From Cherax quadricarinatus (taxonomy: Eukaryota; Arthropoda; Malacostraca; Decapoda; Parastacidae): 64,000 bases of DNA. This document shows positions 47,351 through 60,372 of the stretch, one piece after another. Numbering within the stretch: position 1 is the stretch's first letter; the number at the start of each line of letters is the position of its first letter. The notes under the pieces are model-generated. The model was not told the DNA's origin and searched no databases. It worked only from the letters and a program-made list of their open reading frames with translations. The DNA lies in contig NC_091323.1 in assembly GCF_038502225.1 (NCBI RefSeq), positions 25,627,737 to 25,691,736 on the forward strand. Reading direction: 5' to 3'. A program made the position numbers and the translations under genes.

Positions 47351-47940
47351 AGCTTACTAGCAAGTCTCTACTGGGACGTTCCCCCATATTGTAAAGCCCT
47401 GTGATAGGATTTCTCTATCTTTCGCTGTGTTAGAGCTGGAGTGGTGTGTGGCAGGCTCAGGAGAGATTAAGTTTTGGTTGAAGCAGCTTTAACTACTCTT
47501 CAATTACACTGTCAAGAAGCATTTTAAGAAGAATAACAAATATTTTTAATGTATAATTTAGAATGAATTCAGAAAATCTAGACTGACAATACGGAACACT
47601 AAGATATAATATATAAAAAAGAGAAGAAAATTGCCTTTTTTTACCACAGAAATAAAGAACATATGATAACTGTTTGTTGTTTTCCTATAAAAGTTATATT
47701 TAAGGGTAACTTACTATCTGTGAAATAAATATAGAAATTATAAACAATTTTATCCATCAAATTCTTATAAATTTGTATATAAGGGCTAAATGCACAACAT
47801 ATCACTATATCTAAACTAAAGTATACTGGTAGGTATCATGTTCTGTACAATATATTTTCTTCAAAATTTCCATTTACTGATGCAAAAGGAAAGGGGAGTG
47901 AGGGTTTCCCATGACCATACCAAATATTTATGGCTTTCTA
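47351..47940. other. No recognised feature
   Basis: AT-rich, unique-looking. Confidence 0.4.
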
Positions 47941-47947
47941 TTTTTTA

Positions 47948-48110
47948 ACACACCGGCTGTCTCCCACCGAGGTAAAGTGACCCCGATAATTGAGAAACAC
48001 TCACTCTTATTCACTCAGTCATTGTCTTTCCAGAATTATGTTGACATCGTAGCTACGGTGACCGTCCGAACTGCAACATTCTCAAATGCGAGAACTGCTA
48101 GATGGAACTT
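47948..48110 (-). mobile_element. Remnant of LINE 3' end (family of copies 1 and 2)
   Basis: aacacaccggctgtctccca, ccgaggtaaagtgacccc, attcactcagtcattgtctt, tccag and aactgcaacatt follow, in order, the minus strand of the LINE 3' end at 56212-56330 (aacacactggccgattccca, ccaaggcagggtggccc, attcactccatcactgtctt, gccag, aactgcaacatt). The exon-like segment 48034-48137 lies inside it and is thus probably not coding. Confidence 0.6.
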
Positions 48111-48149
48111 CATTAATATGAAGCAGACGAGTGACTGGTAAGCAATACC

Positions 48150-48345
48150 AACATTAATCTTGCAATTTATACTTCAAGGCCGTCACAGGGTCATCGTTAC
48201 TATTTTGACTGTTTCAGGGTCACCGTTACTTCTTTATCACTGTTACATAGTCATCGTTACTATTTTATAATTGTCTCAGGGTCATCGTCACTTTTATCAG
48301 TCACATAGTCATCGACACTTTTGCATTACTGTTACAAGGTCTCTC
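48150..48345. repeat. Degenerate ~30-bp minisatellite
   Basis: gtcatcgttactattt words alternate with cacagggtcatc / catagtcatcg in about six imperfect copies. Confidence 0.7.
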
Positions 48346-48464
48346 TCTCTCTGTGTACTCACTATTTATGTTTGCCAAACCACTTTGATCGTTATTTTCA
48401 AATTCTGGCCTCTACTCTTGAAGCTGTGCATTGATTTGCTTCCTCCACTCCGCGTGGTTGGCTG

Positions 48465-49150
48465 GGTGAGTACTCATCTAACTGTGGTTACAGAGGTCGA
48501 GACTCAGCTCCTGGTCCCGCCTCTTCACTGATAGCTACTGGGTCCTCCCTCTCCTTGCTCCATGAGCTTTATCATACCTCGTCTTAAAACTATGTATGTT
48601 TCCTACCTCCACTACATCACATGTCAGGCTATTCTACTTCCTAACAACTCTGTGTGTGTGTGTTGGCGCTCTAGCTTTTGATTCTGCCTCTTTCAGACTG
48701 ATTAATGTGACAAATCATTGTAATATCTTCTGATAAAACCCTTTACGGAGTTTCCACCGTTTCATATCAACATCATTCCATTTTTTTTTGTGACTATGTT
48801 GAAGAAATATTTCTGGATATCCATGTGGCTCGTTTGTGAGTGAATTTTTTAACCATGATTGCTAGTTCTGGTTTGCTTCTTGTTAAAGAGCCTACCTTTC
48901 TCCACCCAACTTTTGTCGCAAGTATTTTGTATGTCCGGATCTTATCTCCCATTAGTCACAGCTAACTCGCAAACTAGAAAAAAGGAAAGTAGACGAAGTT
49001 GTGGTCCATCCTGGTCCATCATCAAGTTCGTGGGTTCTTTAGGAGACAAGTCTAGTTCTCGCAGTCTCTTTTTCATATCTCATTTCCGCCGGTTCAGGAA
49101 CCTGTCTGGAGACCCATTTTTGGATTTAGATTTTTACTTGTTTTGCGCTT
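48465..49150 (-). mobile_element. LINE 3' region, antisense
   Basis: The left end is the reverse of the 3' tail at 31225-31370 (gtgagtactcatctaactgt; ctggtcccgcctcttcactg; gagctttatcatacctcg). Rightwards it continues with words expected upstream in such a LINE (tacctccactacatcacatg; gaagaaatatttctggatat; agtattttgtatgtccggat; ggttcaggaacctgtctgga). Frames are broken throughout. Longest copy of this family here. Confidence 0.58.
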
Positions 49151-49668
49151 TTCTATATGAACAGGAGCCACTAACCCCACTGAGCGTCTAGCAGCTTAGC
49201 AAACACCTGACTGATTCATGATTTTCTGTAAAGAGAATGTAACATTAAAATGTGAATGTCAATATTTTACTGTCAGGTTTTCCTACTCGTCCGGTGGTGC
49301 GTCAGTGTTCTGTTCGCCCAACAAAACAGTCTCGTCTTCATGCATCATTACGTTTGCTGTTTCTAACGTATGACAGTTTTATTTTACTGACATTGGATTC
49401 ATTTTACTAATATTAACCTCACCAATCATACCTTAATCCAAATAGCGTATGTAGAGAAATTGGTTTAAGCATATTAAGGAAAAAAAAAAAAGACAAAGTT
49501 TGTGTAACTGCAGCGCTCCGCTTGTCTTTGTTCCTTTATGGGTATATACTGAATGTTTATTACAGGTTGGCTAAAGTACTGCGTACTGTGATGAAGAGTG
49601 TGCAGGTTTAAATCCTACTGTTCATTGAGAGGTAATGTTTGTAAATAATTTCGCCCGTTTACGAATTA
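49151..49668. other. No recognised feature
   Basis: AT-rich with a run of 12 A near 49481. Nothing supported. Confidence 0.4.
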
Positions 49669-49670
49669 AG

Positions 49671-49985
<315 letters not shown>

Positions 49986-50032
49986 AGGCAGCCAGCTTTC
50001 AGGGAGAAGGCTTACAGCTGTAAGCCTTCCCA

Positions 50033-50215
50033 CCTTATCCCACCGAAGCAGGGTGGCCCAAAAAGAAAAACAAAAGTTTCTCTTTTTAACTTTAGTAATG
50101 TATACAGGAGAAGGGGTTACTAGCCCCTTGCTCCCGGCATGTTAGTCACCTCTTACGACACGCATGGCTTACGGTGGAAAAATTCTGTTGCATTTCCCCA
50201 TGGAGAATGTGTATG
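50033..50215 (-). mobile_element. Non-autonomous element made of the LINE's 5' block and 3' end
   Basis: Minus strand: ccatggggaaatgcaacaga, ccgtaagccatgcgtgtcgt, gccgggagcaaggggctagt, aaccccttctcctgtat match LINE copy 1 at 11618-11720. Then, with only ~40 bp between, gtttttctttttgggccacc, ctgcttcggtgggataa match the LINE 3' end at 14872-14905. All ~3 kb of coding sequence is absent. Confidence 0.7.
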
Positions 50216-50735
50216 CACGTATATATAACACATTCTAGTGATGAACAACTTAAGGAAAGGTACAATTTCAGAATTAAGAGTCATTGACAACTAATTTTGC
50301 AATTCATGGATATAAGTCATCTCACCGGTGTGTTCCACCAGTCATACAGTCATGCTTCATACGTTCAAAAGTCAAAGGAATACCTGTACAACTTTGCCAG
50401 TGATCATCACTCCCGCGGACTTGTCTAAGACCTGGCCTCCTCAGTAGAACTACTGTGAAACATACTGGAGAGGAAAATGTATGATGTATCTAAGTAATGT
50501 GAGGAAGTTTGATACCTATATTATGATTAGTTATCTCGTCTCTGGATACATTTTCCTGGCTGCTGGAGGTGCTGCAAGAAAATGGAGGCACTTACCATGA
50601 AGCATGGTCAACATTTTAAGGAAAATGTTTATGTGTATAGGAAATATTCAAGGACATTCCAAAAATCTTTTCAGAAAGTATGTCAGTCCATTATCCAAAG
50701 AGCTGTGCCGAGTGGATGTGCCTTGTGGGGTTGCA
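50216..50735. other. No recognised feature
   Basis: Unique-looking sequence. Confidence 0.4.
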
Positions 50736-50739
50736 GATG

Positions 50740-50965
50740 GTGCAAGTGGTGGTGGTGGTGGTCCTAGTGGGGAGAGGGAGGTGAAGATGAGCAGTGGTGA
50801 TGCAGGGGGATGTCGTGGTGGAGGGTTGGTTGTCGTGGTGGGGGGCTGTTGTGTCAGGGGGTTTGTTGTCGTGTTAGAGGGTTCACTGTGGAGGTGGAGG
50901 ACTGGTTTTCGTTGGGGGGAGGGGTTGAAGTGATGGGAGAGGATTGGTGGTGGTGGTTGTTGTTG
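50740..50965. repeat. G-rich (GGT)n-like tract
   Basis: ggtggtggtggtgg, gtcgtggtggagggttggtt and related words, strongly G-biased on the + strand. Many GG/GGG runs could form G-quadruplexes. Confidence 0.7.
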
Positions 50966-51864
50966 GGTTGAAGAAGATTGGTTGTCGTAGTGATGGTTGT
51001 CACCTTGAGGTTATAGAAGGTTATAGCTGTTATAATGTATTAACGGTACCTGGATCATGGCCACAGCGGTTCAGACCAAGCCTCCTAAATTGGAAAGAAA
51101 ATATTACGATAAAGTCAGTTGATTGAATGAAAATGCTGACCCACAGATGGGTCCAGCTTCATCCTGTTCCCTACTTGTATGTTGCATAATAATAAAAATA
51201 CTTGTTATGTTTCATAATAATAAAAATACTTGTATATTTCATAACAATAAAAATTCTTTCAAATGAGCTGATGTAGGTAAGAGCTTTTAGCTTGTCAACA
51301 AAGTTAGGAATCCTTAACCTGTAAACAGCTTATCAAAAAAAGCTAGGGATCCTTAACCTAACCTTCTCAAACTCGGTTTAAAAAGAAATTTAAGAAACTC
51401 ATACATAAAGAAAAAAAAGTATTTGAAATGTATAAATTTGTAAGAGTTACCTGCCATGTAAGGTCTCCAGGTAACAAAAAAGCAACAAATGAGCCAAAGT
51501 GCAAAATGTTTAACAAGTTTTACTGTAGTACTTCCTTGAAGGTAGTCTACCAGTCGTGACATGTGCAGCACATATCCGAGTCATTCATCAGTTTTCACTA
51601 CAGTGGTAGTTTCCTGGCAGCTGTTCCACAAGTGGTAACAGTGTTGGGTACAGAACATGGCCGCCACTGTGTGCGCTGCCAATCGGAAAGCAACCAAATC
51701 TGGTTCAAAATATTTTGTGAAACAATTGTGCTAAAGTCTGGTGAGCTCACATGTTCTGTTTTACATAACTTTTTATTCATAGAAGACAAACTTTGGCACA
51801 AGCTCCTGCAAACTCTTGCATGGCTGCGTAAGTAACACACACTGACAATGTTCACTTTTAACAT
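50966..51864. other. No recognised gene
   Basis: Contains three ~28-bp repeats of cataataataaaaatacttg type at 51184-51256. The + frame at 51563-51835 is open but without domain or splice support. Confidence 0.4.
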
Positions 51865-51865
51865 T

Positions 51866-54800
51866 GCAATGAAACAAGGAAGGCGTTACAATGAAGTAAA
51901 GAAGGCGTTACAATGAAGCAAAGAAGGCGTTACAATGAAACAAGGAAGGTGTTACAATGAAGCAAAGAAGGCGTTACAATGAAACAAGGAAGGTGTTACA
52001 ATGAAACAAGGAAGGTGTTACAATGAAACAAGGAAGGTGTTACAATGAAGCAAGGAAGGTGTTACAATGAAGCAAGGAAGGTGTTACAATGAAGCAAAGA
52101 AGGCGTTACAATGAAGTAAAGAAGGCGTTACAATGAAGCAAAGAAGGCGCTACAATGAAGCAAAGAAGGCGTTACAATGAAGCAAAGAAGGCGTTACAAT
52201 GAAGCAAAGAAGGCGCTACAATGAAGCAAAGAAGGCGTTACAATGAAGCAAAGAAGGCGTTACAATGAAGCAAAGAAGGCGCTACAATGAAGTAAAGAAG
52301 GCGTTACAATGAAGCAAAGAAGGCGTTACAATGAATCAAAGAAGGCGTTACAATGAAACAAAGAAGGCGTTACAATGAAGCAAAGAAGGCGCTACAATGA
52401 AGTAAAGAAGGCGTTACAATGAAGCAAAGAAGGCGTTACAATGAAGCAAAGAAGGCGTTACAATGAAACAAAGAAGGCGTTACAATGAAGCAAAGAAGGC
52501 GCTACAATGAAGCAAAGAAGGCGTTACAATGAAGCAAAGAAGGCGCTACAATGAAGCAAAGAAGGCGCTACAATGAAGCAATGAAGGCGCTACAATGAAG
52601 CAAAGAAGGCGTTATAATGAAGCAAAGAAGGCGCTACAATGAAGCAAAGAAGGCGCTACAATGAAGCAAAGAAGGCGCTACAATGAAGCAAAGAAGGCGT
52701 TACAATGAAGCAAAGAAGGCGTTATAATGAAGCAAAGAAGGCGTTACAATGAAGCAAAGAAGGCGTTATAATGAAGCAAAGAAGGCGTTATAATGAAGCA
52801 AAGAAGGCGTTACAATGAAGCAAAGGCGTTATAATGAAGCAAAGAAGGCGTTACAATGAAACAAAGAAGGCGTTACAATGAAGTAAAGAAGGCGTTACAA
52901 TGAAGCAAAGAAGGCGCTACAATGAAGCAAAGAAGGCGTTATAATGAAGCAAAGAAGGCGTTACAATGAAGCAAAGAAGGCGTTACAATGAAGCAAAGAA
53001 GGCGTTACAATGAAGCAAAGAAGGCGTTACAATGAAGTAAAGAAGGCGTTACAATGAAGCAAAGAAGGCGCTACAATGAAGCAAAGAAGGCGCTACAATG
53101 AAGAAGGCGTTACAATGAAGCAAAGAAGGCGTTACAATGAAACAAAGAAGGCGTTACAATGAAACAAAGAAGGCGTTACAATGAAGTGAAGAAAACGTTA
53201 CAATGAAGCAAAGAAGGCGTTACAATGAAGTGAAGAAAACGTTACAATGAAGCAAAGAAGGTGTTACAATGAAGCAAAGAAGGCGTTACAATGAAGCAAA
53301 GAAGGCGTTACAATGAAACAAAGAAGGCGTTACAATGAAGCAAAGAAGGCGTTACAATGAAGTAAAGAAGGTGTTACAATGAAGCAAAAAAGGCGTTACA
53401 ATGAAGCAAAGAAGGCGTTACAATGAAGCAAAGAAGGTGTTACAATGAAGCAAAGAAGGCGTTACAATGAAGCAAGGAAGGTGTTACAATGAAGTAAAGA
53501 AGGCGTTACAATGAAGCAAAGAAGGTGTTACAATGAAGCAAAGAAGGCGTTACAATGAAGCAAGGAAGGTGTTACAATGAAGTAAAGAAGGCGTTACAAT
53601 GAAGCAAGGAAGGTGTTACAATGAAGTAAAGAAGGTGTTACAATGAAGCAAAAAAGGCGTTACAATGAAGCAAAAAAGGCGTTACAATGAAGCAAAGAAG
53701 GCGTTACAATGAAGCAAAGAAGGCGTTACAATGAAGCAAAGAAGGCGTTACAATGAAGCAAAGAAGGCGTTACAATGAAGTAAAGAAGGCGTTACAATGA
53801 AGTAAAGAAGGCGTTACAATGAAGCAAAGAAGGCGTTACAATGAAGCAAAGAAGGCGTTACAATGAAGCAAAGAAGGCGTTACAATGAAGTAAAGAAGGC
53901 GTTACAATGAAGCAAAGAAGGCGCTACAATGAAGAAGGCGTTACAATGAAGCAAAGAAGGCGTTACAATGAAGTAAAGAAGGCGTTACAATGAAGCAAAG
54001 AAGGCGCTACAATGAAGCAAAGAAGGCGTTACAATGAAGCAAAGAAGGCGCTACAATGAAGTAAAGAAGGCGTTACAATGAAGCAAAGAAGGCGCTACAA
54101 TGAAGAAGGCGTTACAATGAAGAAGGCGCTACAATGAAGAAGGCGTTACAATGAAGAAGGCGTTACAATGAAGCAAAGAAGGCGCTACAATGAAGAAGGC
54201 GCTACAATGAAGAAGGCGCTACAATGAAGAAGGCGTTACAATGAAGCAAGGAAGGTGTTACAATGAAGCAAAGAAGGCGTTACAATGAAGTAAAGAGGGC
54301 GTTACAATGAAGCAAAGAAGGCGTTACAATGAAGCAAGGAAGGCGTTACAATGAAGTAAAGAAGGCGCTACAATGAAGTAAAGAAGGCGTTATAATGAAG
54401 TAAAGAAGCCGTTACAATGAAGAAGGCGTTACAATGAAGCAAAGAAGGCGTTACAATGAAGAAGGCGTTACAATGAAGCAAAGAAGGCGTTACAATGAAG
54501 AAGGCGTTACAATGAAGCAAAGAAGGCGTTACAATGAAGAAGGCGTTACAATGAAGCAAGGAAGGTGTTACAATGAAGCAAAGAAGGCGTTACAATGAAG
54601 TAAAGAGGGCGTTACAATGAAGCAAAGAAGGCGTTACAATGAAGAAGGCGTTACAATGAAGCAAGGAAGGTGTTACAATGAAGCAAAGAAGGCGTTACAA
54701 TGAAGTAAAGAGGGCGTTACAATGAAGCAAAGAAGGCGTTACAATGAAGCAAGGAAGGCGTTACAATGAAGTAAAGAAGGCGTTACAATGAAGCAAAGAA

Positions 54801-55335
54801 GGCGTTACAATGAAGCAAGGAAGGCGTTACAATGAAGTAAAGAAGGCGTTACAATGAAGTAAAGAAGGCGTTACAATAAAACAAGGAAGGTGTTACAATG
54901 GAGCGAGGAAGGTGTTACAATAAAACAAGGAAGGTGTTACAAGGAAGCAAGGAAGGTGTTACAATAAATCAAGGAAGGTGTTACAATAAAGCAAGGAAGA
55001 TGTTACAATGAAGCAAGGAAGGTGTTACAATGAAGCAAGGAAGGTGTTACAATGAAGCAAGGAAGATGTTACAATGAAGCAAGGAAGGTGTTACAAAGAA
55101 GCAAGGAAGGTATTACAATGAAGCAAGGAAGGTGTTACAATGAAACAAGGAAGGAGTTACGAAGAAACAAGGAAGGTGTTACAACGAAGCAAGGAAGGTG
55201 TTACAATGAAGCAAGGAAGGTGTTACTCTGAAACAAGGAAGGGGTTACAATGAAACAAGGAAGGAGTTACAATGAAGCAAGGTGTTACAATGAAGCAAGG
55301 AAGGTGTTACAATGAAACAAGGAAGACATTACAAT
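51866..55335. repeat. 22-bp satellite-like array, ~3.5 kb (~160 units)
   Basis: Main unit: ttacaatgaagcaaagaagg plus cg. Variants are zoned: units with aaggaaggtg dominate the two edges (51866-52090 and 54880-55335), aagaaggcg units the centre. A 17-bp short form lacking gcaaa is concentrated at 53935-54560. Edge units also carry most private mutations. No gene; stop codons occur in some frames and the open ones are low complexity. Confidence 0.97.
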
Positions 55336-55499
55336 GCAACACAGAATCTCTGTCAGAAAATAAAGAAGCAATGTCAACGTTTTCTTAAATAATGTAAGAG
55401 AGACCAATTAAGAATTTCATGATCTATTTGTAAACTGGAGTTCAGCATTTATCAATAAAGAGCCTTACTGGGTCCATAACTCGTGAGTATACAAGTCTA

Positions 55500-55862
55500 C
55501 TGACCGTGGTAACAGTGTACACAAGTATAATGACTGTGGTAACAGTGTACACAAGTATAATGACTGTGGTAACAGTGTACACAAGTATAATGACTGTGGT
55601 AACAGTGTACACAAGTATAATGACTGTGGTAACAGTGTACACAAGTATAATGACTGTGGTAACAGTGTACACAAGTATAATGACTGTGGTAACAGTGTAC
55701 ACAAGTATAATGACTGTGGTAACAGTGTACACAAGTATAATGACTGTGGTAACAGTGTACACAAGTATAATGACTGTTGTAACAGTGTACACAAGTATAA
55801 TGACTGTGGTAACAGTGTACACAAGTATAATGACTGTGGTAACAATGTACACAAGTCTACTG
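55500..55862. repeat. 30-bp tandem repeat (12 copies)
   Basis: ggtaacagtgtacacaagta plus taatgactgt, nearly invariant (one tgttgt variant). Diverged copies continue to ~55925. Confidence 0.96.
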
Positions 55863-55960
55863 ACTGTGGTAAGTATACACACGTCTACTGATTGTGGTAA
55901 CAGTGTACACACATCTACTGACAACCAACATCACAGTTAGTGCTGTGTCGTGCACAGAGG

Positions 55961-56210
<250 letters not shown>

Positions 56211-56451
56211 AACACACTGGCCGATTCCCACCAAGGCAGGGTGGCCCGAAAAAGAAAAACTTTCACCATCATTCACTCCATCACTGTCTTGCCAGAAGGG
56301 TGCTTTACACTACAGTTTTTAAACTGCAACATTAACACCTCTCCTTCAGAGTGCAGGCACTGTACTTCCCATCTCCAGGACTCAAGTCCGGCCTGCCGGT
56401 TTCCCTGAATCCCTTCATAAATGTTACTTTGCTCACACTCCAACAGCACGT

Positions 56452-58110
56452 CAAGTATTAAAAACCATTTGTCTCCATTCACTCCAATCAAACACGCTCA
56501 CGCATGCCTGCTGGAAGTCCAAGCCCCTCGCACACAAAACCTCCTTTACCCCCTCCCTCCAACCTTTCCTAGGCCGACCCCTACCCCGCCTTCCTTCCAC
56601 TACAGACTGATACACTCTTGAAGTCATTCTGTTTCGCTCCATTCTCTCTACATGTCCGAACCACCTCAACAACCCTTCCTCAGCCCTCTGGACAACAGTT
56701 TTGGTAATCCCGCACCTCCTCCTAACTTCCAAACTACGAATTCTCTGCATTATATTCACACCACACATTGCCCTCAGACATGACATCTCCACTTCCTCCA
56801 GCCTTCTCCTCGCTGCACCATTCATCACCCATGCTTCACACCCATATAAGAGCGTTGGTTAAACTATACTCTCATACATTCCCCTCTTTGCCTCCAAGGA
56901 CAAAGTTCTTTGTCTCCACAGACTCCTAAGACCGCTCACCCTTTTCCCCTCATCAATTCTATGATTCACCTCATCTTTCATAGACCCATCCGCTGACACG
57001 TCCACTCCCAAATATCTGAATACATTCACCTCCTCCATACTCTCTCCCTCCAATCTGATATCCAATCTTTCATCACCAAATCTTTTTGTTATCCTCATAA
57101 CCTTACTCTTTCCTGTATTCACTTTTAATTTTCTTCTTTTGCATACCCTACCAAATTCATCCACCAACCTCTGCAACTTCTCTTCAAACTCTCCCAAGAG
57201 CAGTGTCATCAGCAAAGAGCAACTGTGACAACTCCCACTTTATGTGTGATTCTTTATCTTTTGACTCCACGCCTCTTGCCAAGACCCTCGCATTTACTTT
57301 CTTACAACCCCATCTAAAAATATATTAAACAACCACGGTGACATCACATCCTTGTCTAAGGCCTACTTTTACTGGGAAATAATCTCCCTCTTTCCTACAT
57401 ACTCTAACTTGAGCCTCACTATCCTCGTAAAAACTCTTCACTGCTTTCAGTAACCTACCTCCTACACCATACACTTGCAACATCTGCCACATTGCCCCCC
57501 CTATCCACCCTGTCATACGCCTTTTCCTAATCCATAAATACCACAAAAACCTCTTTAGCCTTATCTAAATACTGTTCACTTATATGTTTCACTGTAAACA
57601 CCTGGTCCACACACCCCCTACCTTTCCTAAAGCCTCCTTGTTTATCTGCTATCCTATTCTCCGTCTTACTCTTAATTCTTTCAATAATAACTCTTCCATA
57701 CACTTTACCAGGTATACTCAATAAACTTATCCCCCTATAATTTTTGCACTCTCTTTTGTCCCCTTTGCCTTTATACAAAGGAACTATGCATGCTCTCTGC
57801 CAATCCCTAGGTACCTTACCCTCTTCCAAACATTTATTAAATAATTGCACCAATCACTCCAAAACTATATCCCCACCTGCTTTTAACATATCTATCTTTA
57901 TCCCATCAATCCCGGCTGCCTTACCCCCTTTCATTTTACCTACTGCCTCACGAACTTCCCCACACACAACTGGCTCTTCCTCACTCCCACAAGATGTTAT
58001 TCCTCCTTGCCCTATACACGAAATCACAGCTTCCCTATCTTCATCAACATTTATCAATTCCTCAAAATATTCCCTCCATCGTCCCAATAGCTCTAACTCT
58101 CCATTTAATA
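56452..58110 (-). pseudogene. LINE copy 2 reverse transcriptase region (frameshifted)
   Basis: Pieces in successive frames on the minus strand: REAVGKMKGGKAAGIDGIKI (near 57900), a stretch ending in FVVFMD at 57527, SEAQVRVCRKEGDYFPVKVG and LRQGC (near 57370), LEGESMEEVNVFRYLG (near 57040) and RWFGHVERM (near 56660). The DNA at 57202-57219 still encodes FADD (motif C), unlike copy 1, but frames break on both sides. It served as the reference for spotting the lesions of copy 1. Confidence 0.85.
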
Positions 58111-60017
58111 ACTCTCCTCTCCTATTTTTAACGACAAATCCATTTGTTCTCTAGGCTTCCTTAACTTGTTAATCTCACTCCAAAACTTTTTCTTATTTTC
58201 AACAAAATTTGTTGATAACATCTCACCCACTCTCTCATTTGCTCTCTTTTTACATTGCTTCACCACTCTCTTAGAATTTCTCTTTTTCTCCATATACTCT
58301 TCCCTCCTTGCATCACTTCTACTTTGTAAAAACTTCTCATATGCTAACTTTTTCTACCTTACTACTCTCTTTACATCATCATTCCACCAATCGCTCCTCT
58401 TACCTCCCGCACCCACCCTCCTGTAACCACAAACTTCTGCTGAACACTCTAACACTACGTTTTTAAACCTACCCCATACCTCTTCGACCCCATTGCCTAT
58501 GCTCTCATTAGCCCATCTATCCTCCAATAGCTGTTTATATCTTACCCTAACTGCCTCCTCTTTCAGTTTATAAACCTTCACCACTCTCTTCCCTGATGCT
58601 TCTATTCTCCTTGTATCCCTTCTACCTTTTACTCTCAGTGTAGCTACAACTAAAAAGTGATCTGATATATCTGTGGCCCCTCTATAAACATGTACATCCT
58701 GAAGTCTACTCAACAGTCTTTTATCTACCAATACATAATCCAACAAACTACTGTCATTTCGCCCTACATCATATCTTGTATACTTATTTATCCTCTTTCT
58801 TAAAATATGTATTACCTATAACTAAACCCCTTTCTATACAAAGTTCAATCAAAGGGCTCCCATTATCATTTACACCTGGCACCCCAAACTTATCTACCAC
58901 ACCCTCTCTAAAAGTTTCTCCTACTTTAGCATTCAGGTCCCCTACCACAATTACTCTCTCATTTGGTTCAAAGGTTCCTATACATTCGCTTAACATCTCC
59001 CAAAATCTCTCTCTCTCCTCTACATTCCTCTCTTCTCCAGGTTCATACACGCTTATTATGACCCACTTTTCGCATCCAACCTCTACTTTAATCCACATAA
59101 TTCTTGAATTTACACATTCATATTCTCTTTTCTCCTTCCATAACTGATCCTTCAACATTACTGCTAAGAAAATGATAGGATGGATAATGAGAACGTTCAA
59201 AACGAGAGCTGCCAAGCCAATGATGATCCTTTTCAAATCACTTGTTCTCTCTAGGCTGGAATACTGCTGTACATTAACATCTCCATTCAAACCAGGTGAA
59301 ATCGCAGATCTAGAGAGTGTACAGAGATCCTTTACTGCACGTATAAGTTCTGACAAGCACCTTAACTACTTGGAACGCTTGGAAGCACTTGACTTGTACT
59401 CGTTGGAACGCAGGAGGGAGAGATATATCATAATCTACACTTGGAAAATCTTGGAAGGAATGGTCCCAAATCTGCACACAGAAATCACTCCCTACGAAAG
59501 TAAAAGACCGGGCAGGCGATGCAAAATACCCCCAATAAAAAGTAGGGGCGCCATTGGTACACTAAGGGAAAACACCATAAGTGTCCGGGCCCAAGACTGT
59601 TTAACAGCCTCCCATCAAGCATTAGGGGAATTGCCAATAAACCCCTGGCTGCCTTCAAGAGAGAGCTGGACAGATACCTAAAGTCAGTGCCGGATCAGCC
59701 GGGCTGTGGCTCGTACGTTGGACTGCGTGCGGCCAGCAGTAACACCCTAGTTGATCAGGCCCTGATCCATAGGGAGGCCTGGTCATGGACCGGGCCGCAG
59801 GGGGCGTTGATCCCCGGAATAACCTCCAGGTAACCCCTTCCTTAGCTCTAACTCTCTCATATACTCCAGATTTAATCCCATTTATTTCCCCCCACCGAAA
59901 CTCCCCTACCCCCTTCAGCTTTGTTTCGCTTAGGGCCAGGACATCCAACTTCTTTTCATTCATAACATCAGCAATCATCTGTTTCTTGTCATCCGCACTA
60001 CATCCACGCACATTCAA
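58111..60017 (-). pseudogene. LINE copy 2 endonuclease region, split by an insertion
   Basis: The N-terminal part starts at NVRGCSADDKKQMI (60017 downwards), where copy 1 has a stop instead of Gly, and runs to ~59831. After the inserted element it resumes at 59164 with MLKDQLWKEKREYECVNSRI, VGDLNAKVGE (near 58940) and, in a shifted frame, SDHFLVVATL (near 58640). The two catalytic motifs are preserved. A frameshift lies near 58790. Confidence 0.83.
59165..59830 (+). mobile_element. 5'-truncated LINE of another family, nested in copy 2
   Basis: The host sequence is continuous across the insert (cattactgct | accccttcc, as in copy 1), with at most one or two duplicated bases. The + strand encodes the end of an RT: LVLSRLEYCCTLTSPFKPGE, LESVQRSFTARISS, YLERLEALDLYSLERRRERY, IIYTWKILEGMVPN. 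After a frameshift near 59600-59650 it continues ELDRYLKSVPD...LVDQALIHREAWSWTG...IPGITSR to a TAA at the insertion edge. The thumb motif resembles CR1/L2/Daphne-like LINEs. Severe 5' truncation is usual for such insertions. Confidence 0.82.
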
Positions 60018-60019
60018 GC

Positions 60020-60326
60020 ATCCCAGTTTTATAAAGTTTTTCTTCTTCTCTTTTTTAGTAAATGTCTACAGAAGGGGTTACTAGCCCATTGCTCCCGGCA
60101 TTTTAGTTGCCTCATACGACACGCATGGCTTACGGGGAAAGATTCTTTTCCACTTCCCCATGGACAATAGAAGAAATAAAGAAGAACAAGAGCTATTTAG
60201 AAAAAGGAGAAAAACCTAGATGTATGTATATATAAATGCATCTGCGTGTCTGTGAAGTGTGACCAAAGTGTAAGTAGTAGCGTGTTTATGAGACAGAAAA
60301 AGAAACCAGCAATCCTGCCATCATGC
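60020..60326 (-). other. LINE copy 2 5' leader
   Basis: Matches copy 1 at 11366-11757: cagaaaaagaaaccagcaat, tgtgaccaaagtgt, aaaaacctagatgtatgtat, ccatggacaatagaagaaat, gccattgctcccggcattt-type block. The TA tract is short here. Confidence 0.78.
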
Positions 60327-60372
60327 TAAACAGTTACAGGCTTCTGTTTCACAGTCATCTGGCAGGACGGTA

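Noticed and set aside
48034..48137. 104-bp exon-like segment with a strong acceptor and gtaagc donor
   Set aside because: It lies within a decayed copy of the LINE 3' end: the acceptor tcattgtctttccag corresponds to tcactgtcttgccag of the LINE.
51563..51835. 90-codon open frame beside the satellite array
   Set aside because: No domain, splice or start evidence; length within chance for this much sequence.
51866..55335. Possible CRISPR or centromeric satellite
   Set aside because: No spacers. A 3.5-kb array of 22-bp units is a minisatellite-scale locus; centromere function cannot be argued from this window.
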